Below are positions 36,980 through 47,075 of a stretch of DNA of 64,000 bases, in pieces (position 1 is the stretch's first letter; every line of letters starts with the position of its first letter). Position numbers and translations under genes: made by a program. This stretch comes from Thermoplasmata archaeon (GTDB taxonomy: Archaea > Thermoplasmatota > Thermoplasmata > Lutacidiplasmatales > UBA184). The notes below the pieces were generated by a model. The model was given only the letters and a program-made list of their open reading frames with translations, had not been told where the DNA came from and did no database searches. The stretch lies in the NCBI GenBank assembly GCA_027306505.1, contig DAHUZP010000022.1, forward strand, positions 1-64,000, written 5' to 3'.

Positions 36980-39900
36980 TTGACCCCCACGGTCCGAGGT
37001 GCGCTCAAGGAGTGCATGGACCAGCGCGGCGACGCGCTCTTCGACGACCCCCGGCTCCTGCGTGCGTTGCTCCGTGACCTCTGTCCCGGGGTCCGGGACC
37101 GAGAGGTCTTCGCGGTCCTGTGGGCGCTCGAGGACGGGATCCCCCAGGACCTGCGCGCCCTGCCTCAGGGACCTGGGGCGAGGTACGGGGTCGTGCGCTT
37201 CGTCCGCCGTCTGGCCGACCGTCGTGGCATCACGGAAGAGCTCTCTCGCATGGCGGTGGAGAGCTGGGTCTTCGCGCTGGGGCTCCCCTTCTCGGACACG
37301 GGCGAGGCGGGCAGCGCCCCCCCCCCGCCAGCTGCGACGGCGACCGGAGGGAGCCCTCCCGGAGGGCCGCCGTCCTGCCCGGCCCCGTGGTCGCCCGCAC
37401 CCCCTTCACCCTGGGCCGCTCCGCCTCCGCCCCCTACCGCCCCGGCCCGCGCGCCCCCGCCTCCGCCACCGCCATCGGCGAGCAGCGGAGGTGCCGGAGG
37501 CTCGGGCGCGGAGAGGGACTGGGTCGCCCTCGGGCTCTCCCTCCCTCCACAAGGAGAGGTCACCGCCCTCATCGACGGGATCCCGGTGCGCCTCACCCGC
37601 AGGGAGTGCTTCGAGAAGGCGGTGGCGCTCCGACCTCGGGACCCGAGGGGATGGTGGCACCTCGGGTCGATGCTCCCCCCCGGCACGGTGGCGACGGTTC
37701 CCCTCCACGGTCGGCCGGCCCCCCTGGGAGCGGTCGAGTGCCTGCAACAGACCCTTTCGCTCGATCCGGCGCAAGCCCAGGCCTGGGTCCAGTTGGGGGT
37801 CGCGCTCGACCCCTCCACTCAGCGGTCGGTGAGCGTCTCGATAAGTGGCCGACCCCAATCGGTCCGCCCGCGTGACTGTTTCGAACGCGCGGTGGTCGTC
37901 GACCCGAAGCTGTCGGTCGCCTGGCTGAACCTCGCTCGAACGCTCCAGGGTTCGGAGTCGATCCGCCTGCGGCTGGGGGGGGAGGAGACCACGGTGACCC
38001 CGGTCCTCGCCTACAGTCGGGCCGTTGAGCTCGACCCGAAGGACCCCGGTGCCTGGGCAGGTCTGGGGCGAGCTCTGGGGCCAGGGGGAAACACCACCTT
38101 GGCCCTCCCCGAAGGGCCCCTCCCCTTCTCGGCCCGGGGTTGCTTCGAGCTAGCGATCGGGCTGGGGGCGACGAAGGAGGCGGACATCTGGTTCGCTCTC
38201 GCGAGGTCGCTCGGGGCGAGCGAGGAGGTCAAGCTCGAGATGGAGGGGAAGGAGGTCCGCCTTCGGCGCTCCCAAGCGCGAGAACGCGGGCTCTCGCTCT
38301 CCCCGGCCCGGGCCGAGGAGTGGTTCGAGCTCGGACGCGACCTGGTCGGCTCTCAGACCGCGCAGGTGGTCATCGACGGACGTGCGCGGGTCGGCGGAAG
38401 GGTGGAGTGCTTCGAAAGGAGCCTCAGCCTGGAACCGGAGAACGCGGAAGCGTGGTACGAGCTTGGGACGAGCCTCGCGAAAGGGGGCCGGGCCTCCGTG
38501 CTGCTCCAGGGGAAATCGACCCCGCTCACCTCCCAACAGTGCCTGGAGCGGGCGATCCTCTTGGACCCATTGCACCCCCGGGCCTGGAGCGCGCTCGCGG
38601 ACACCCTCGGGCCGGTGGGGTACACGACGCTCCGACTGAACGGCGTGGAGACCCGGGTCACCTCCCTGGGCTGCCTCGAGCGGCACCTCGGGATGGACCC
38701 CAAGGACGGCACCGCATGGTGGCGTCTCTCCCAAGTGCTCGGTCCGGACCAGACCGCGAGCATCCCGGGCAGCGAGAAGGGTATGCGACCGACCACGATC
38801 ACCCGCCGGGGCTGCCTCGAGCGCACCGTCGCGCTCGAGCCGGGAGCGGCCAATGCTTGGCTCCGCCTCGGCGCAGAGATGGGCGCGCAAGAGCGGGTGG
38901 CGCTCGCGATCCAGGGCGGCACGACCTCGCTCTCCGCCCGCGAGTGCTTCGAACGCTCGATCACCCTCGATCCGAAGGTGGGCGAGGCCTGGACACGCCT
39001 GGGTAGCAGCCTCGGGCCGAGGGAGAGGACGGAGCTCAGCCTGGAAGGGAGCAAGCGGAGCTTCGATGCCCAGGCGTGCTTCCTGCGAGGTCTCGGGTTG
39101 GACCCGAGCGATGCCTCGGCGTGGGTGCTCCTCGCCCGCACGCTCGACAAGGGCGAGAGCGCGGCCCCTCCCTCGGGCGGGGGCTCCGAGCCCATCTCCC
39201 GACGTCAGTGCGCGGAGCGTGCGCTGGAGAGGGACCCCAAGCTCGGAGAGGCCTGGAGCGTGCTGGGGGAGGAGCTCTCCGGCTCCGAGCGACCGACGGT
39301 CCAGGCCGGAAGGGAGAGCGTCCCCGTGAACGCGACCGAAGCGTTCGTCCGGGCCGTCGTGCTCGACCCCTCGCTCGCCACGGCCTGGCGCGGGCTGGGA
39401 AGTTCGCTGCCCCGGGGTGGGTCCGTCGTGCTCCCGAAGGATGGGGGACCCCAGACGGTCACGAGGACACAAGCCTACCAGCGGTCCGTCGAGCTAGATC
39501 CCATGGACCCGCGGGCGTGGGAGGGTCTGGGAAGCTCCCTGGGGCCGAGCGAGACCGTCCCGCTGAGGGCCCCCGAGGTGCGGGGCCCGGTGAGCCGACA
39601 GCTCTGCTTCGAGCAGGCCGCCATGCTCGACCCGAAGAACGCGAAGGTCTGGAACAACCTGGGAGCGGTCCTACCGAAGGGCTCGATGGCCAGCGTAGCG
39701 ATCGAAGGGGCCCGCAGGACCTTCAACGAACAGGCCTGCTACGAACGTGCGATCGCTCTGGACCCCCGCTACGCCATCGCGTGGAACAATCTCGGCGCGT
39801 GCTTGGGTCCCAAGGGCCTTGCCCACGTCCCCAAGGCGGGAGGAGCGGCCTCCGAGACGGAGGAGGTCTCCGCCCGGTTCTGCTTCGAGCGGGCCCTCGC

Positions 39901-42763
39901 GCTCCACGGCCCCTACACCCAGGCGTGGAAGAACCTGGGCAGGGTCCTCGGTCCAGAGGAGAGGAGCACGGTCTCGGTGGGCGAGCACCAGGTGAGCGTG
40001 GACCCCACGGAGGCGTTCCGTCGCGCGCTTTCCCTGGACCCTCGTGACGCTGACGCGTGGGAGGGCCTTGCCGATGCTCTACCCCCGGGAGGGACGACCA
40101 ACGTCGACCTGGGCGAGGGCGACCAGGCCGTGTGCCGGGCGGACGCCTACGTCCGCGCACTGGAACTAGGGCCCCCCGCACGGGCCGAGGGTTGGATCGG
40201 GCTCGCGGCAGAGCTCGGACCGGAGGAGCGGCGCCTGCTCCATCTCCGGGGGAAGGAGGTGACCTTCACCCGGGCGGGCTGTGTGGACCGGTTCCTGACG
40301 CTGCGGGGGAGCGACGCAAGCGCGCTCCTCGAGGTCGGCAAGGTCCTGCGGGCCGGGGAGACGTTGCCGGTTCGCTTCGGGACCGACACTCGCACCATGG
40401 ACCGCCAGGACGTCTTCTTGCGGACCCTCTCGCTCGACGACCGCCTCGCGGAGGCCTGGCTGCGTCTCGCGCAGGAGCTCGCCCCCGGTCCCCGACCGGT
40501 CCCCGTAGGACCGTCCGGCAAGGAGGTTCCGATGACCCGGCAGGGCTGCTTCGAGCGTGCGCTCACCCTGGGCTTGGAGGGGCAGGACGAGGTGGAGGCC
40601 GAGGCCTGGGCCGGGCTCGCCGAGACCCTGCCCCCGGGGACCTCGATCACGCTGCGGCTGCAGGGAGGCTCAGCTCGTGTGGACCGGGCCAATGGCCTCG
40701 GACGCGCGGTGAGGCTGGACCCGTCGAACTCCTCGCGATGGTTCGAGCTCAGCAAGGCGCTCGCCGGGGGAGGTTCGGTCTCGGTCCCCTTGCAGGGCAA
40801 GGAAGAGGCGATCGATCGCCACGCCGCGCTCACCAGGACGCTCGAGCTCGATCCCTCGAACGCCGAGGCCTGGTTCCTCCTCTCGACCTGCCTCCCGAAG
40901 GGGAAGGAGACCCTGCTCGCGCTACCCGGTCGGCCACCCGCCATGTTCTCCGGGCAGGCTTGCCTCGAGCGCTGCCTCGCGGCGCAACCCCTTCACGACA
41001 AGGCCTGGCGGGCCCTCGCCAGCGCGCTGGGCCCCGAGGGGACGACGCAGGTCCCGCGTCAGGGAGCGCTCCTGCGCGTGAACGCGGTCGCTTGCCTGGA
41101 GCGCCACCTGGGGCTGACCCCTCGGGACGCCGGTGCGTGGTGGGACCTCTGGGGATTCCTTCCCGCGGAGGGTGTCGCCCAGCTCGTCCCCAGGTCCGGG
41201 CCGACCCAGCCCTACACCCGCCGAGGCTGCCTCATCCGGTGCCTCTCGCTGGACGCCTCTCGGGCTGCGGCGTGGGAAGCGCTCGGAGGCTCGCTCGCCC
41301 CGTCGGAGACGCTCAACCTGCCCGTGGAAGGGCGAACGCTCAGCGTCAACGCGCGGAAGTGCTTCGAGAGGGCCATCGAGCTCTCGCCCTCCCTCGTCGG
41401 GGCGTGGCGGGGCCTCGTCCGCACGCTCGGTCCCGGGGAGGTGTCGCAGGTCCGCCTGCCGGGGGGCGCAGGCCCGGTCAACCGTCGCATCGCGCTCGAG
41501 CACTTGCTCGCTCTCGATCCCGATGACGGCGCGAGCTGGGGCACGCTCGCGGACGTCCTCGCTCCGGGGGAGTCGACCTCCTTCGCCCTGGGCTCTGGGC
41601 GCGCCGAGACCTGGGACCGACGTTCCTGCCTGGAGCGCGCGCTCGCCCTCGATCCCTCCCAGGGGCGGGCGTGGACCGCCCTCGCCGCTCTCCTGCCGAA
41701 GGGAGGGGGAACGACGCTCCCGGCTCTTCCCCCGAACGGCGCATCCACGAAGGTGACCCGCCGCGAGTGCCTCACCCACGGGGTCGAGCTCGACCCGCGC
41801 TCCGGATCCGCGTGGCGCGCCCTGGCGGAGGACCTCTCCCCCGGGGAAACGGAGACCGTGGAGCTCGACGGCCGGCCCTCGAAGCTTGATCCCAGGGCGT
41901 GCCTGGAGCGGGCCGTCTCCTTCGCTCCCACCGATGGCGAGGCCTGGGCCGCGCTTGGGCTCCTCCTTGGTACGGAGGGATCGGCGGAGGTCCTCGTCCA
42001 TGGCCAGCCGCGCAGGTTCCCGGCCCGCGCTTGCCTGGAGAAGGCGCTCGAGCTCTCTCCCTACCAACCCCGAATCTGGTGGGCGCTCGCCCGACAGCTG
42101 CCGGCGGACGCGTCGACGACGCTCACCCTGCAGGGCGCCCCTCGCACGGTGCGCCGCTTAGAGGCCCTCACCTGGTGCGTGAACCTGGACCCGACTCTCG
42201 CCACCGCGTGGGCGGACCTGGGAGCCCTGCTTCCCCCCGGTGGCTCGGTCCAGGTGACCCTGAAGGGCCAAGCGAGGTCCATGGGCCCCCGGGACTGCCT
42301 GGAACAGAGCCTGACCCTCGACCCCAAGAATCCCCGGGCATGGAACAACCTGGGCGTCATGGTCTCCGATGGCGGCGCCGCGACCATCATGTTGGATGGT
42401 CGGCCGACGGAGGTCAACGAGGCCGCCTGCTACGAGCGCGCTCTCGCTCTGGACCCCGCCTACGCGGTGGCCTGGAACAACTTGGGAAAGGCGATCCCCG
42501 CCGGGGGCCGTGGTCGCGTGGAGGGGAGCGAAGGGCCGGTCCAGGTCGTGGCCAAGGACTGCTTCGCGAAAGCGGTGAGCCTGCAGCCCCGCTACGCCCA
42601 GGCCTGGAGGAACCTCGGAGAGTCCCTCGGTGACGACGAGAACATCTCCCTCGCGTTGGAGGGGGCCGGCCAGGCCTTCAGCTCCGAGGAGTGCTTCCAA
42701 AGAGCGCTGGAACTGGAGAACGGGCCCTCCGCTCCCCCACCCTCGAACGGCGCGAGCCAGTAG
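36980..42763 (+). CDS. giant protein of 39 hairpin-inserted TPR-like repeats
   Basis: A 1,927-residue soluble protein. Residues ~3-102 are a helical domain (LRALLRDLCPG, SRMAVESWVFALGL) also found at the C-terminus of the receptor at 61170. A Pro-rich linker follows (about 108-175). The rest is 39 tandem units of ~45 residues. Each has helix A (WxxLGxxL), a short strand pair with the pattern VxLxGxxxxV, then helix B (CFERALxLDP). This is a TPR with a ~10-residue beta-hairpin placed between its helices. Translation starts at TTG 36980, nine bases after GGAGG; the next Met is at 37016 and would truncate the first helix. It is probably a scaffold for the neighbouring signalling proteins; no enzyme motif is present. 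Confidence 0.85.
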   Translation: MTPTVRGALKECMDQRGDALFDDPRLLRALLRDLCPGVRDREVFAVLWALEDGIPQDLRALPQGPGARYGVVRFVRRLADRRGITEELSRMAVESWVFALGLPFSDTGEAGSAPPPPAATATGGSPPGGPPSCPAPWSPAPPSPWAAPPPPPTAPARAPPPPPPPSASSGGAGGSGAERDWVALGLSLPPQGEVTALIDGIPVRLTRRECFEKAVALRPRDPRGWWHLGSMLPPGTVATVPLHGRPAPLGAVECLQQTLSLDPAQAQAWVQLGVALDPSTQRSVSVSISGRPQSVRPRDCFERAVVVDPKLSVAWLNLARTLQGSESIRLRLGGEETTVTPVLAYSRAVELDPKDPGAWAGLGRALGPGGNTTLALPEGPLPFSARGCFELAIGLGATKEADIWFALARSLGASEEVKLEMEGKEVRLRRSQARERGLSLSPARAEEWFELGRDLVGSQTAQVVIDGRARVGGRVECFERSLSLEPENAEAWYELGTSLAKGGRASVLLQGKSTPLTSQQCLERAILLDPLHPRAWSALADTLGPVGYTTLRLNGVETRVTSLGCLERHLGMDPKDGTAWWRLSQVLGPDQTASIPGSEKGMRPTTITRRGCLERTVALEPGAANAWLRLGAEMGAQERVALAIQGGTTSLSARECFERSITLDPKVGEAWTRLGSSLGPRERTELSLEGSKRSFDAQACFLRGLGLDPSDASAWVLLARTLDKGESAAPPSGGGSEPISRRQCAERALERDPKLGEAWSVLGEELSGSERPTVQAGRESVPVNATEAFVRAVVLDPSLATAWRGLGSSLPRGGSVVLPKDGGPQTVTRTQAYQRSVELDPMDPRAWEGLGSSLGPSETVPLRAPEVRGPVSRQLCFEQAAMLDPKNAKVWNNLGAVLPKGSMASVAIEGARRTFNEQACYERAIALDPRYAIAWNNLGACLGPKGLAHVPKAGGAASETEEVSARFCFERALALHGPYTQAWKNLGRVLGPEERSTVSVGEHQVSVDPTEAFRRALSLDPRDADAWEGLADALPPGGTTNVDLGEGDQAVCRADAYVRALELGPPARAEGWIGLAAELGPEERRLLHLRGKEVTFTRAGCVDRFLTLRGSDASALLEVGKVLRAGETLPVRFGTDTRTMDRQDVFLRTLSLDDRLAEAWLRLAQELAPGPRPVPVGPSGKEVPMTRQGCFERALTLGLEGQDEVEAEAWAGLAETLPPGTSITLRLQGGSARVDRANGLGRAVRLDPSNSSRWFELSKALAGGGSVSVPLQGKEEAIDRHAALTRTLELDPSNAEAWFLLSTCLPKGKETLLALPGRPPAMFSGQACLERCLAAQPLHDKAWRALASALGPEGTTQVPRQGALLRVNAVACLERHLGLTPRDAGAWWDLWGFLPAEGVAQLVPRSGPTQPYTRRGCLIRCLSLDASRAAAWEALGGSLAPSETLNLPVEGRTLSVNARKCFERAIELSPSLVGAWRGLVRTLGPGEVSQVRLPGGAGPVNRRIALEHLLALDPDDGASWGTLADVLAPGESTSFALGSGRAETWDRRSCLERALALDPSQGRAWTALAALLPKGGGTTLPALPPNGASTKVTRRECLTHGVELDPRSGSAWRALAEDLSPGETETVELDGRPSKLDPRACLERAVSFAPTDGEAWAALGLLLGTEGSAEVLVHGQPRRFPARACLEKALELSPYQPRIWWALARQLPADASTTLTLQGAPRTVRRLEALTWCVNLDPTLATAWADLGALLPPGGSVQVTLKGQARSMGPRDCLEQSLTLDPKNPRAWNNLGVMVSDGGAATIMLDGRPTEVNEAACYERALALDPAYAVAWNNLGKAIPAGGRGRVEGSEGPVQVVAKDCFAKAVSLQPRYAQAWRNLGESLGDDENISLALEGAGQAFSSEECFQRALELENGPSAPPPSNGASQ

Positions 42764-43255
42764 CGCGCCCTCCCCTAGGGAGGTCGCTCGGACCCTCCAG
42801 GCTCGGAGAGCGTCCTCTCACGGCCGTCAGCCGGTGTCCATGGTCCGTCGCGGTGGCTGCCACGCGGCGGGAGCCCCGCAAGATGGACAGGGGGAGGCGT
42901 CGACCGACCGGCGACGGCCGCACCGGGCGCAGCGCCGGCTCGGCGGGGGTGGAGGACGGGGGGGAGGCACCACGGCGGCAGGCGGAGGCGGCGGACGGCG
43001 GGACCAGGACCACGACGGCCAGGAGCAGGGAAAGGAGGGCCACGACGCCGCCCCGCACCTTGCGGGGCCCCCGATGCTCCCCCCTGGCCCCCGCCAGAGC
43101 TAGGTCCACCATGTGTTACAGACCGCAATGGTGGACACGTAAACAAGAATCTATGCCCGGCCCGGAGGGGAGGACGTCCCCGATGGCCCGTGAGCTCCCT
43201 TCGAAGAGAAAGGGGCCCTTCCCACGACCGGCCAGGCGGCGACGGCCAGCGTGGA
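42764..43255. other. 492-base gap after the TPR giant
   Basis: No confident gene lies here. The gap holds a 9-base inverted repeat (43104-43136) and a CACGTAAACA word (43136-43145). A minus-strand frame from 43112 to 42678 begins with one hydrophobic segment (VVALLSLLLAVVVLV) but turns into Arg/Ser/Pro-rich sequence and overlaps the TPR gene. A small secreted protein is possible but weakly supported. Confidence 0.35.
43104..43136. repeat. perfect 9-base inverted repeat, possible operator
   Basis: GTCCACCAT and ATGGTGGAC are separated by 15 bases and are directly followed by A/T-rich CACGTAAACAAGAATCTATG. The arms could bind a dimeric regulator or form a hairpin. The left arm contains the ATG of the weak minus-strand frame. 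Confidence 0.4.
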
Positions 43256-46200
43256 TCATAGGTCGAGCGTCCGCGTCGGGTCGACACCGCTCATCGGGGT
43301 ACCGCACTTCGAGCAGGCGAACGCGGAGGCGGGGACCATGGTTCCGCAGTGCTCGCATCGGACCTGGGGCTCGGTCACCGGGGCGGGGCCCGGCGCGGGG
43401 GTCGGCGTGGTCCCAGAGGGAGGCGCCGCATAGGCCGCGGAACCGGGGTAGGGTGGCACGGTCGCGGGAGCTCCACCGGGGGCACCTGGTGCACCTGCCG
43501 AGGGGCCAGCGGCGACGGCCCCGGTCGGCGCGGGGGCCGGGGCTGGCTGCGGCGCCTGGTAAGGAGCCATGACGATGGGGATGACGTAGGCACCGGGAGC
43601 GGGCTCCGCGCCTGCGGTCGGACCGGGGGAGGCGATGAGCACGGGCACGGCACCGGGCGGGGTCGCTGGCGCTTGGGACGGGCTGGCCGCGGTCGTGAGG
43701 GCGCGCTTCCGACGGCGGGACACGGCGGCCCCGGCGATGGCCACGATCACCAGGACGACGAGGAGGAGGACCAGCAGGTAGGACTCCATCTCGGAGAGCC
43801 CGAAGAGGCTGAAGGGCGAAGGGGCGGGGGCGGCCAGCACCTGGATCGGGACCGACGCGGAGACCTGGGTGCCGGCCAGGCTCGCCACCACCGTCAGGAG
43901 GACCCAGCCGGGGGAGGCGCCTGATGAGAAGGTGGTGGTCGCCCCTGTGCTCGTGCTGAGGGTCCCCAGAGAGCTCGTGTTCATGCTCCAGGCATAGGAG
44001 AGCTGGGCGGGGCAACTGCCGCCCGCGCAGGAGGCCGCCGCCGTGAAGGTCTGGGACCCCCCCGACGTCAACGCTGCCGTGCCGGGAGATAGGGTGACGG
44101 AGAGGACCCCCGAGGCCAGGACCGAGATGGTGCCGGTGCCGGAGACCGTGACCCCGTTGAGGGACGCCTTGAGCGTCACCACGACCGTGCCCGCGCCGAG
44201 CGCCGTGAAGGTCGTCGATGGCCCCGTCGTGGAACTGACGGAGCCCAGGGAGGGGGTGCCCACCTGCCAGATGTAGGCGATCCCGGTGGGACAGGTCGAC
44301 GAGCAGCTGGGCATCGCCGTCAGGAGCTGGGTCCCGCCCACCGGGAGCGAGACGTTGCGCGGAGTGACCAGGACCGAGGTGAGGGTCGGCACCGAGCCTG
44401 ACGAGATCGATATGGACACCGGGCCCGAGGACACCGTCACCCCGTCCCACGTGGCATTGACGAACAGCAGTGCCGTCCCGGGGGTGGGGCCCGCCGTGAA
44501 GATCACCGAGGAGCCGGAGGTCGTGCTCAACGATCCAAGGGCATTGCTGAGCGACCAAGTATAGCTCGGTCCGCCCGCGCACGGTCCGCCGCTGCAGGCT
44601 GGGCTCGCGACGAAGGTGAGCGCAGAGCCCACGCTCACGCTCGCTGGAGAGGGGGAGACCGAGACCGCCGTGAGCTCCGCCCCCAGGAAGGAGAGCGAGC
44701 CGGAGACCCAGTTCGAGACATAGACGGACTGCTCGGCGGGATCGTAGACGAGGAAATTGGGGTTCGTCCCGACCGGGACGGAGGGGAGCATGAGCCGACT
44801 GGTCCCGTTGAAGCTCGTAACGCTCGCCCCGAGCAGGTCGCTCACGTAGAGGACCCCGCGGGCCGTGTCGTCCGTCAGGTCCTCGGGCGAGGGCGGGGTG
44901 GGGATCGAACCCACCGTCGTGTCCGTGGACGGGTTCACGACGGTCACATTGTTGTTCTCAAAGTTCGCCCCGAAGAGGTCGCCGCTCAGGGGATCGTAGG
45001 CCATGCCGAGGAGCTCCCCCCCGATCGGGAGGCTGGCCCCCACCGTGTCCGAGGAGGGATCGAACGCGGTCAAGTTCCAGAACTGGGTGCCGCTGAAGGT
45101 GATGACGCCCGTCGCCACATAGAGCATGCCGTTCGAGGTGTCGAGCGCGATCCCGCCTCCGTACGAGAAGGAACCCGCCCCCGTCGACACCAGAGAGAAG
45201 GTACTGAGGGCCAGAGAGGCCCCGTTGATCACGTGGATGGAAGCGAACGATTCGTCCGTGAAGTAGACGTCCCCCGTCACGGGGTCGAAGACACCATACC
45301 CCGGTGTCCCGCCCACCGAGATCGTCCCGACGACCTGGGCTTTACTGACATCGATCACGGAGACGGTCCCGCTGAACTGATTCGCGACGAAGAGGTCCCC
45401 CGTCGTGCTGTCCATGACATCGGCATACGGGTACGTCCCGACATCCACGCTCGACACGATGGAGCCGGTCGAGGGGTTGAGGATGTCCACCTGGTCGGAC
45501 GCCTGGTCCACCACGCAGAGGTCACCCAGGGCGGCATCGACCACGATGCCCTCAGGCGCGCTTCCCAGGCGGATGCTCCCCGTGACCTTCTGGGTGCTGG
45601 GTGCGATGATGCTGAGATTGTCCGAACCAGCGTTGGTGGTGTAGAGGTCACCCGTGGAGGGGGCGATCGCCAGGTCCGTCGTCATCGTCCCGGTGTTGAG
45701 GTTCTCCACGACCGTGTTCGTGGAGGGGTTCACCACGGTCACGTTCGACGGGTAGTTGTCCGCGACGTACAACGTGTTGTCCGAGGGGTCATACACTGGC
45801 CAGTAGGGGGAGTACAAGGTGGACGACATGGGGATCGTCCCGACGACCGAGTCGCTGGTGGCCGAGAGGACCGTGAGGTTCCCCCCCGCGTTGGCGACGT
45901 AGACCTCCCCGTCGACGGGGTCGAAGGCCGCCCCTTCGGAGAGGTTCCCCCGGGCCGGGATGGTGGCCGAGATCGTGTAGTTCAACGTGCTCGCGACCTG
46001 GACCGTGGAGAGGGCTTCCTCGAGCGCGACGAAGATCTTCGAGGCCCCGGCATCGACCGCCAGGCCATAGGGCGAGGTTCCGGTGGCGATGGTGTGGGTC
46101 ACCGTCCCTGTGGTCGTGTTGATGTCCGAGAGCGAGCTCGAGCCGTAGTTCGAGACCCAAAGGTCGCCCCGATCGAGGGCGACATCGACCGGGCTCGTCC

Positions 46201-46888
46201 CCACCGGGATCGAGGCCGTGGTCGTGTCCGTCTGGCCGTTGATGACCGTCACGTTGTTCGATCCGTAGTCCGCGACGTAGAGGTCGCCGTTGGACGGATC
46301 GAACGCGATCCCGCCCGGGTAGGTCCCGACCGGGATCGACCGGAGGACGCTGCCGGTGCTGAGGTCCACCAAGGTCACGAGGTTGGTGTTACCGTCCGAG
46401 ACCCACAGCATCCCTGTGGCGGTATCGACGGCGGCATCGATGGGACCGGCCCCGTTCGACGGCAGGAAGTTCCCGCTGACCAGGCTCCGGTTCTGCAGGA
46501 CGAGCGTGTCCCCGACGCTCGTTGCGCCGCTGACCATGGGGCGAGGGGTCCAGGGGGCGCTCCTGCGGGCGCCGGCCCCGGGGGCGTGGGCCCCACCCAT
46601 GAGGGCCGCGTACCCCGGGAGCCCGAGGCCCAGGCGGGCCTCGCCTGGGGAAGGGATGGCGGCCCGTTCATCGAGGATCGCGCCTCCGAACGTGGAGAGC
46701 GAAGGGCGTGCCCCAGTCACCGAAAGGATGGGAGATGCGCTCGAGGCAAGGGAGGGAGGTGGAGGCCAGCCGCCGCCGTGGACCACGGGCGCTACGGTCG
46801 AAGCGCCGGTAGTCGCGAGGAGGAGCGTGGGGAGCAGGAGCGAGGCCAGGAGGACCCAAGGTTGCCCCCTGGCTCGCTGGCCGTCCAT
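43256..46888 (-). CDS. YVTN beta-propeller surface protein with cytoplasmic zinc ribbon
   Basis: A 1,210-residue type I membrane protein. After the signal peptide (about 10-30), residues ~125-735 form YVTN-type propeller repeats (LYVADYGSNNVTVIN, VYVANAGGNLTVL). Three Ig/PKD-like domains of ~93 residues follow, each with a close cysteine pair (CSGGPC, CSSTC, CAGGSC). A membrane helix (about 1036-1056), a ~120-residue Pro/Ala/Gly linker and a C-terminal zinc ribbon (CEHC...CSKC, 1178-1195) complete it. The ATG at 46888 is leaderless relative to a TATA box at 46913-46920. The ectodomain probably binds a surface ligand or partner. The intracellular zinc ribbon is unusual for such proteins and may signal inward. 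Confidence 0.82.
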   Translation of the reverse strand: MDGQRARGQPWVLLASLLLPTLLLATTGASTVAPVVHGGGWPPPPSLASSASPILSVTGARPSLSTFGGAILDERAAIPSPGEARLGLGLPGYAALMGGAHAPGAGARRSAPWTPRPMVSGATSVGDTLVLQNRSLVSGNFLPSNGAGPIDAAVDTATGMLWVSDGNTNLVTLVDLSTGSVLRSIPVGTYPGGIAFDPSNGDLYVADYGSNNVTVINGQTDTTTASIPVGTSPVDVALDRGDLWVSNYGSSSLSDINTTTGTVTHTIATGTSPYGLAVDAGASKIFVALEEALSTVQVASTLNYTISATIPARGNLSEGAAFDPVDGEVYVANAGGNLTVLSATSDSVVGTIPMSSTLYSPYWPVYDPSDNTLYVADNYPSNVTVVNPSTNTVVENLNTGTMTTDLAIAPSTGDLYTTNAGSDNLSIIAPSTQKVTGSIRLGSAPEGIVVDAALGDLCVVDQASDQVDILNPSTGSIVSSVDVGTYPYADVMDSTTGDLFVANQFSGTVSVIDVSKAQVVGTISVGGTPGYGVFDPVTGDVYFTDESFASIHVINGASLALSTFSLVSTGAGSFSYGGGIALDTSNGMLYVATGVITFSGTQFWNLTAFDPSSDTVGASLPIGGELLGMAYDPLSGDLFGANFENNNVTVVNPSTDTTVGSIPTPPSPEDLTDDTARGVLYVSDLLGASVTSFNGTSRLMLPSVPVGTNPNFLVYDPAEQSVYVSNWVSGSLSFLGAELTAVSVSPSPASVSVGSALTFVASPACSGGPCAGGPSYTWSLSNALGSLSTTSGSSVIFTAGPTPGTALLFVNATWDGVTVSSGPVSISISSGSVPTLTSVLVTPRNVSLPVGGTQLLTAMPSCSSTCPTGIAYIWQVGTPSLGSVSSTTGPSTTFTALGAGTVVVTLKASLNGVTVSGTGTISVLASGVLSVTLSPGTAALTSGGSQTFTAAASCAGGSCPAQLSYAWSMNTSSLGTLSTSTGATTTFSSGASPGWVLLTVVASLAGTQVSASVPIQVLAAPAPSPFSLFGLSEMESYLLVLLLVVLVIVAIAGAAVSRRRKRALTTAASPSQAPATPPGAVPVLIASPGPTAGAEPAPGAYVIPIVMAPYQAPQPAPAPAPTGAVAAGPSAGAPGAPGGAPATVPPYPGSAAYAAPPSGTTPTPAPGPAPVTEPQVRCEHCGTMVPASAFACSKCGTPMSGVDPTRTLDL

Positions 46889-46912
46889 CAACGGAGACAG
46901 GGGCGGGGCGGG

Positions 46913-46920
46913 TTTGTAAA
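46913..46920 (-). promoter_or_regulatory. TATA box of the propeller surface protein
   Basis: TTTACAAA on the minus strand is centred about 29 bases before the ATG at 46888, predicting a leaderless transcript and supporting that start over a longer frame to 47017. Confidence 0.45.
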
Positions 46921-47075
46921 TCTTCTCTCCTGGGCTCGGCCGGGTCCATGGCCGCTCTCGCTCGATCGAACACCGTCCGGGGGGGAACGACGGGGTCCCG
47001 GGCCGGCCCCCTCGCAAGGTTCATCGTTCGGACCCCTGCTCCAGCCTCCGCGTTTCCCGGAGGGACCGGACACCC

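Noticed and set aside
42678-43112. Minus-strand frame with one hydrophobic segment
   Set aside because: The signal-like segment is suggestive, but the rest is Arg/Ser/Pro-rich, overlaps the TPR gene and shows no family. It is recorded only as a possibility in the gap entry.
42764-43255. tRNA or structured RNA gene in the 492-base gap
   Set aside because: No T-loop or anticodon-arm pattern was found on reading both strands; only the inverted repeat stands out.
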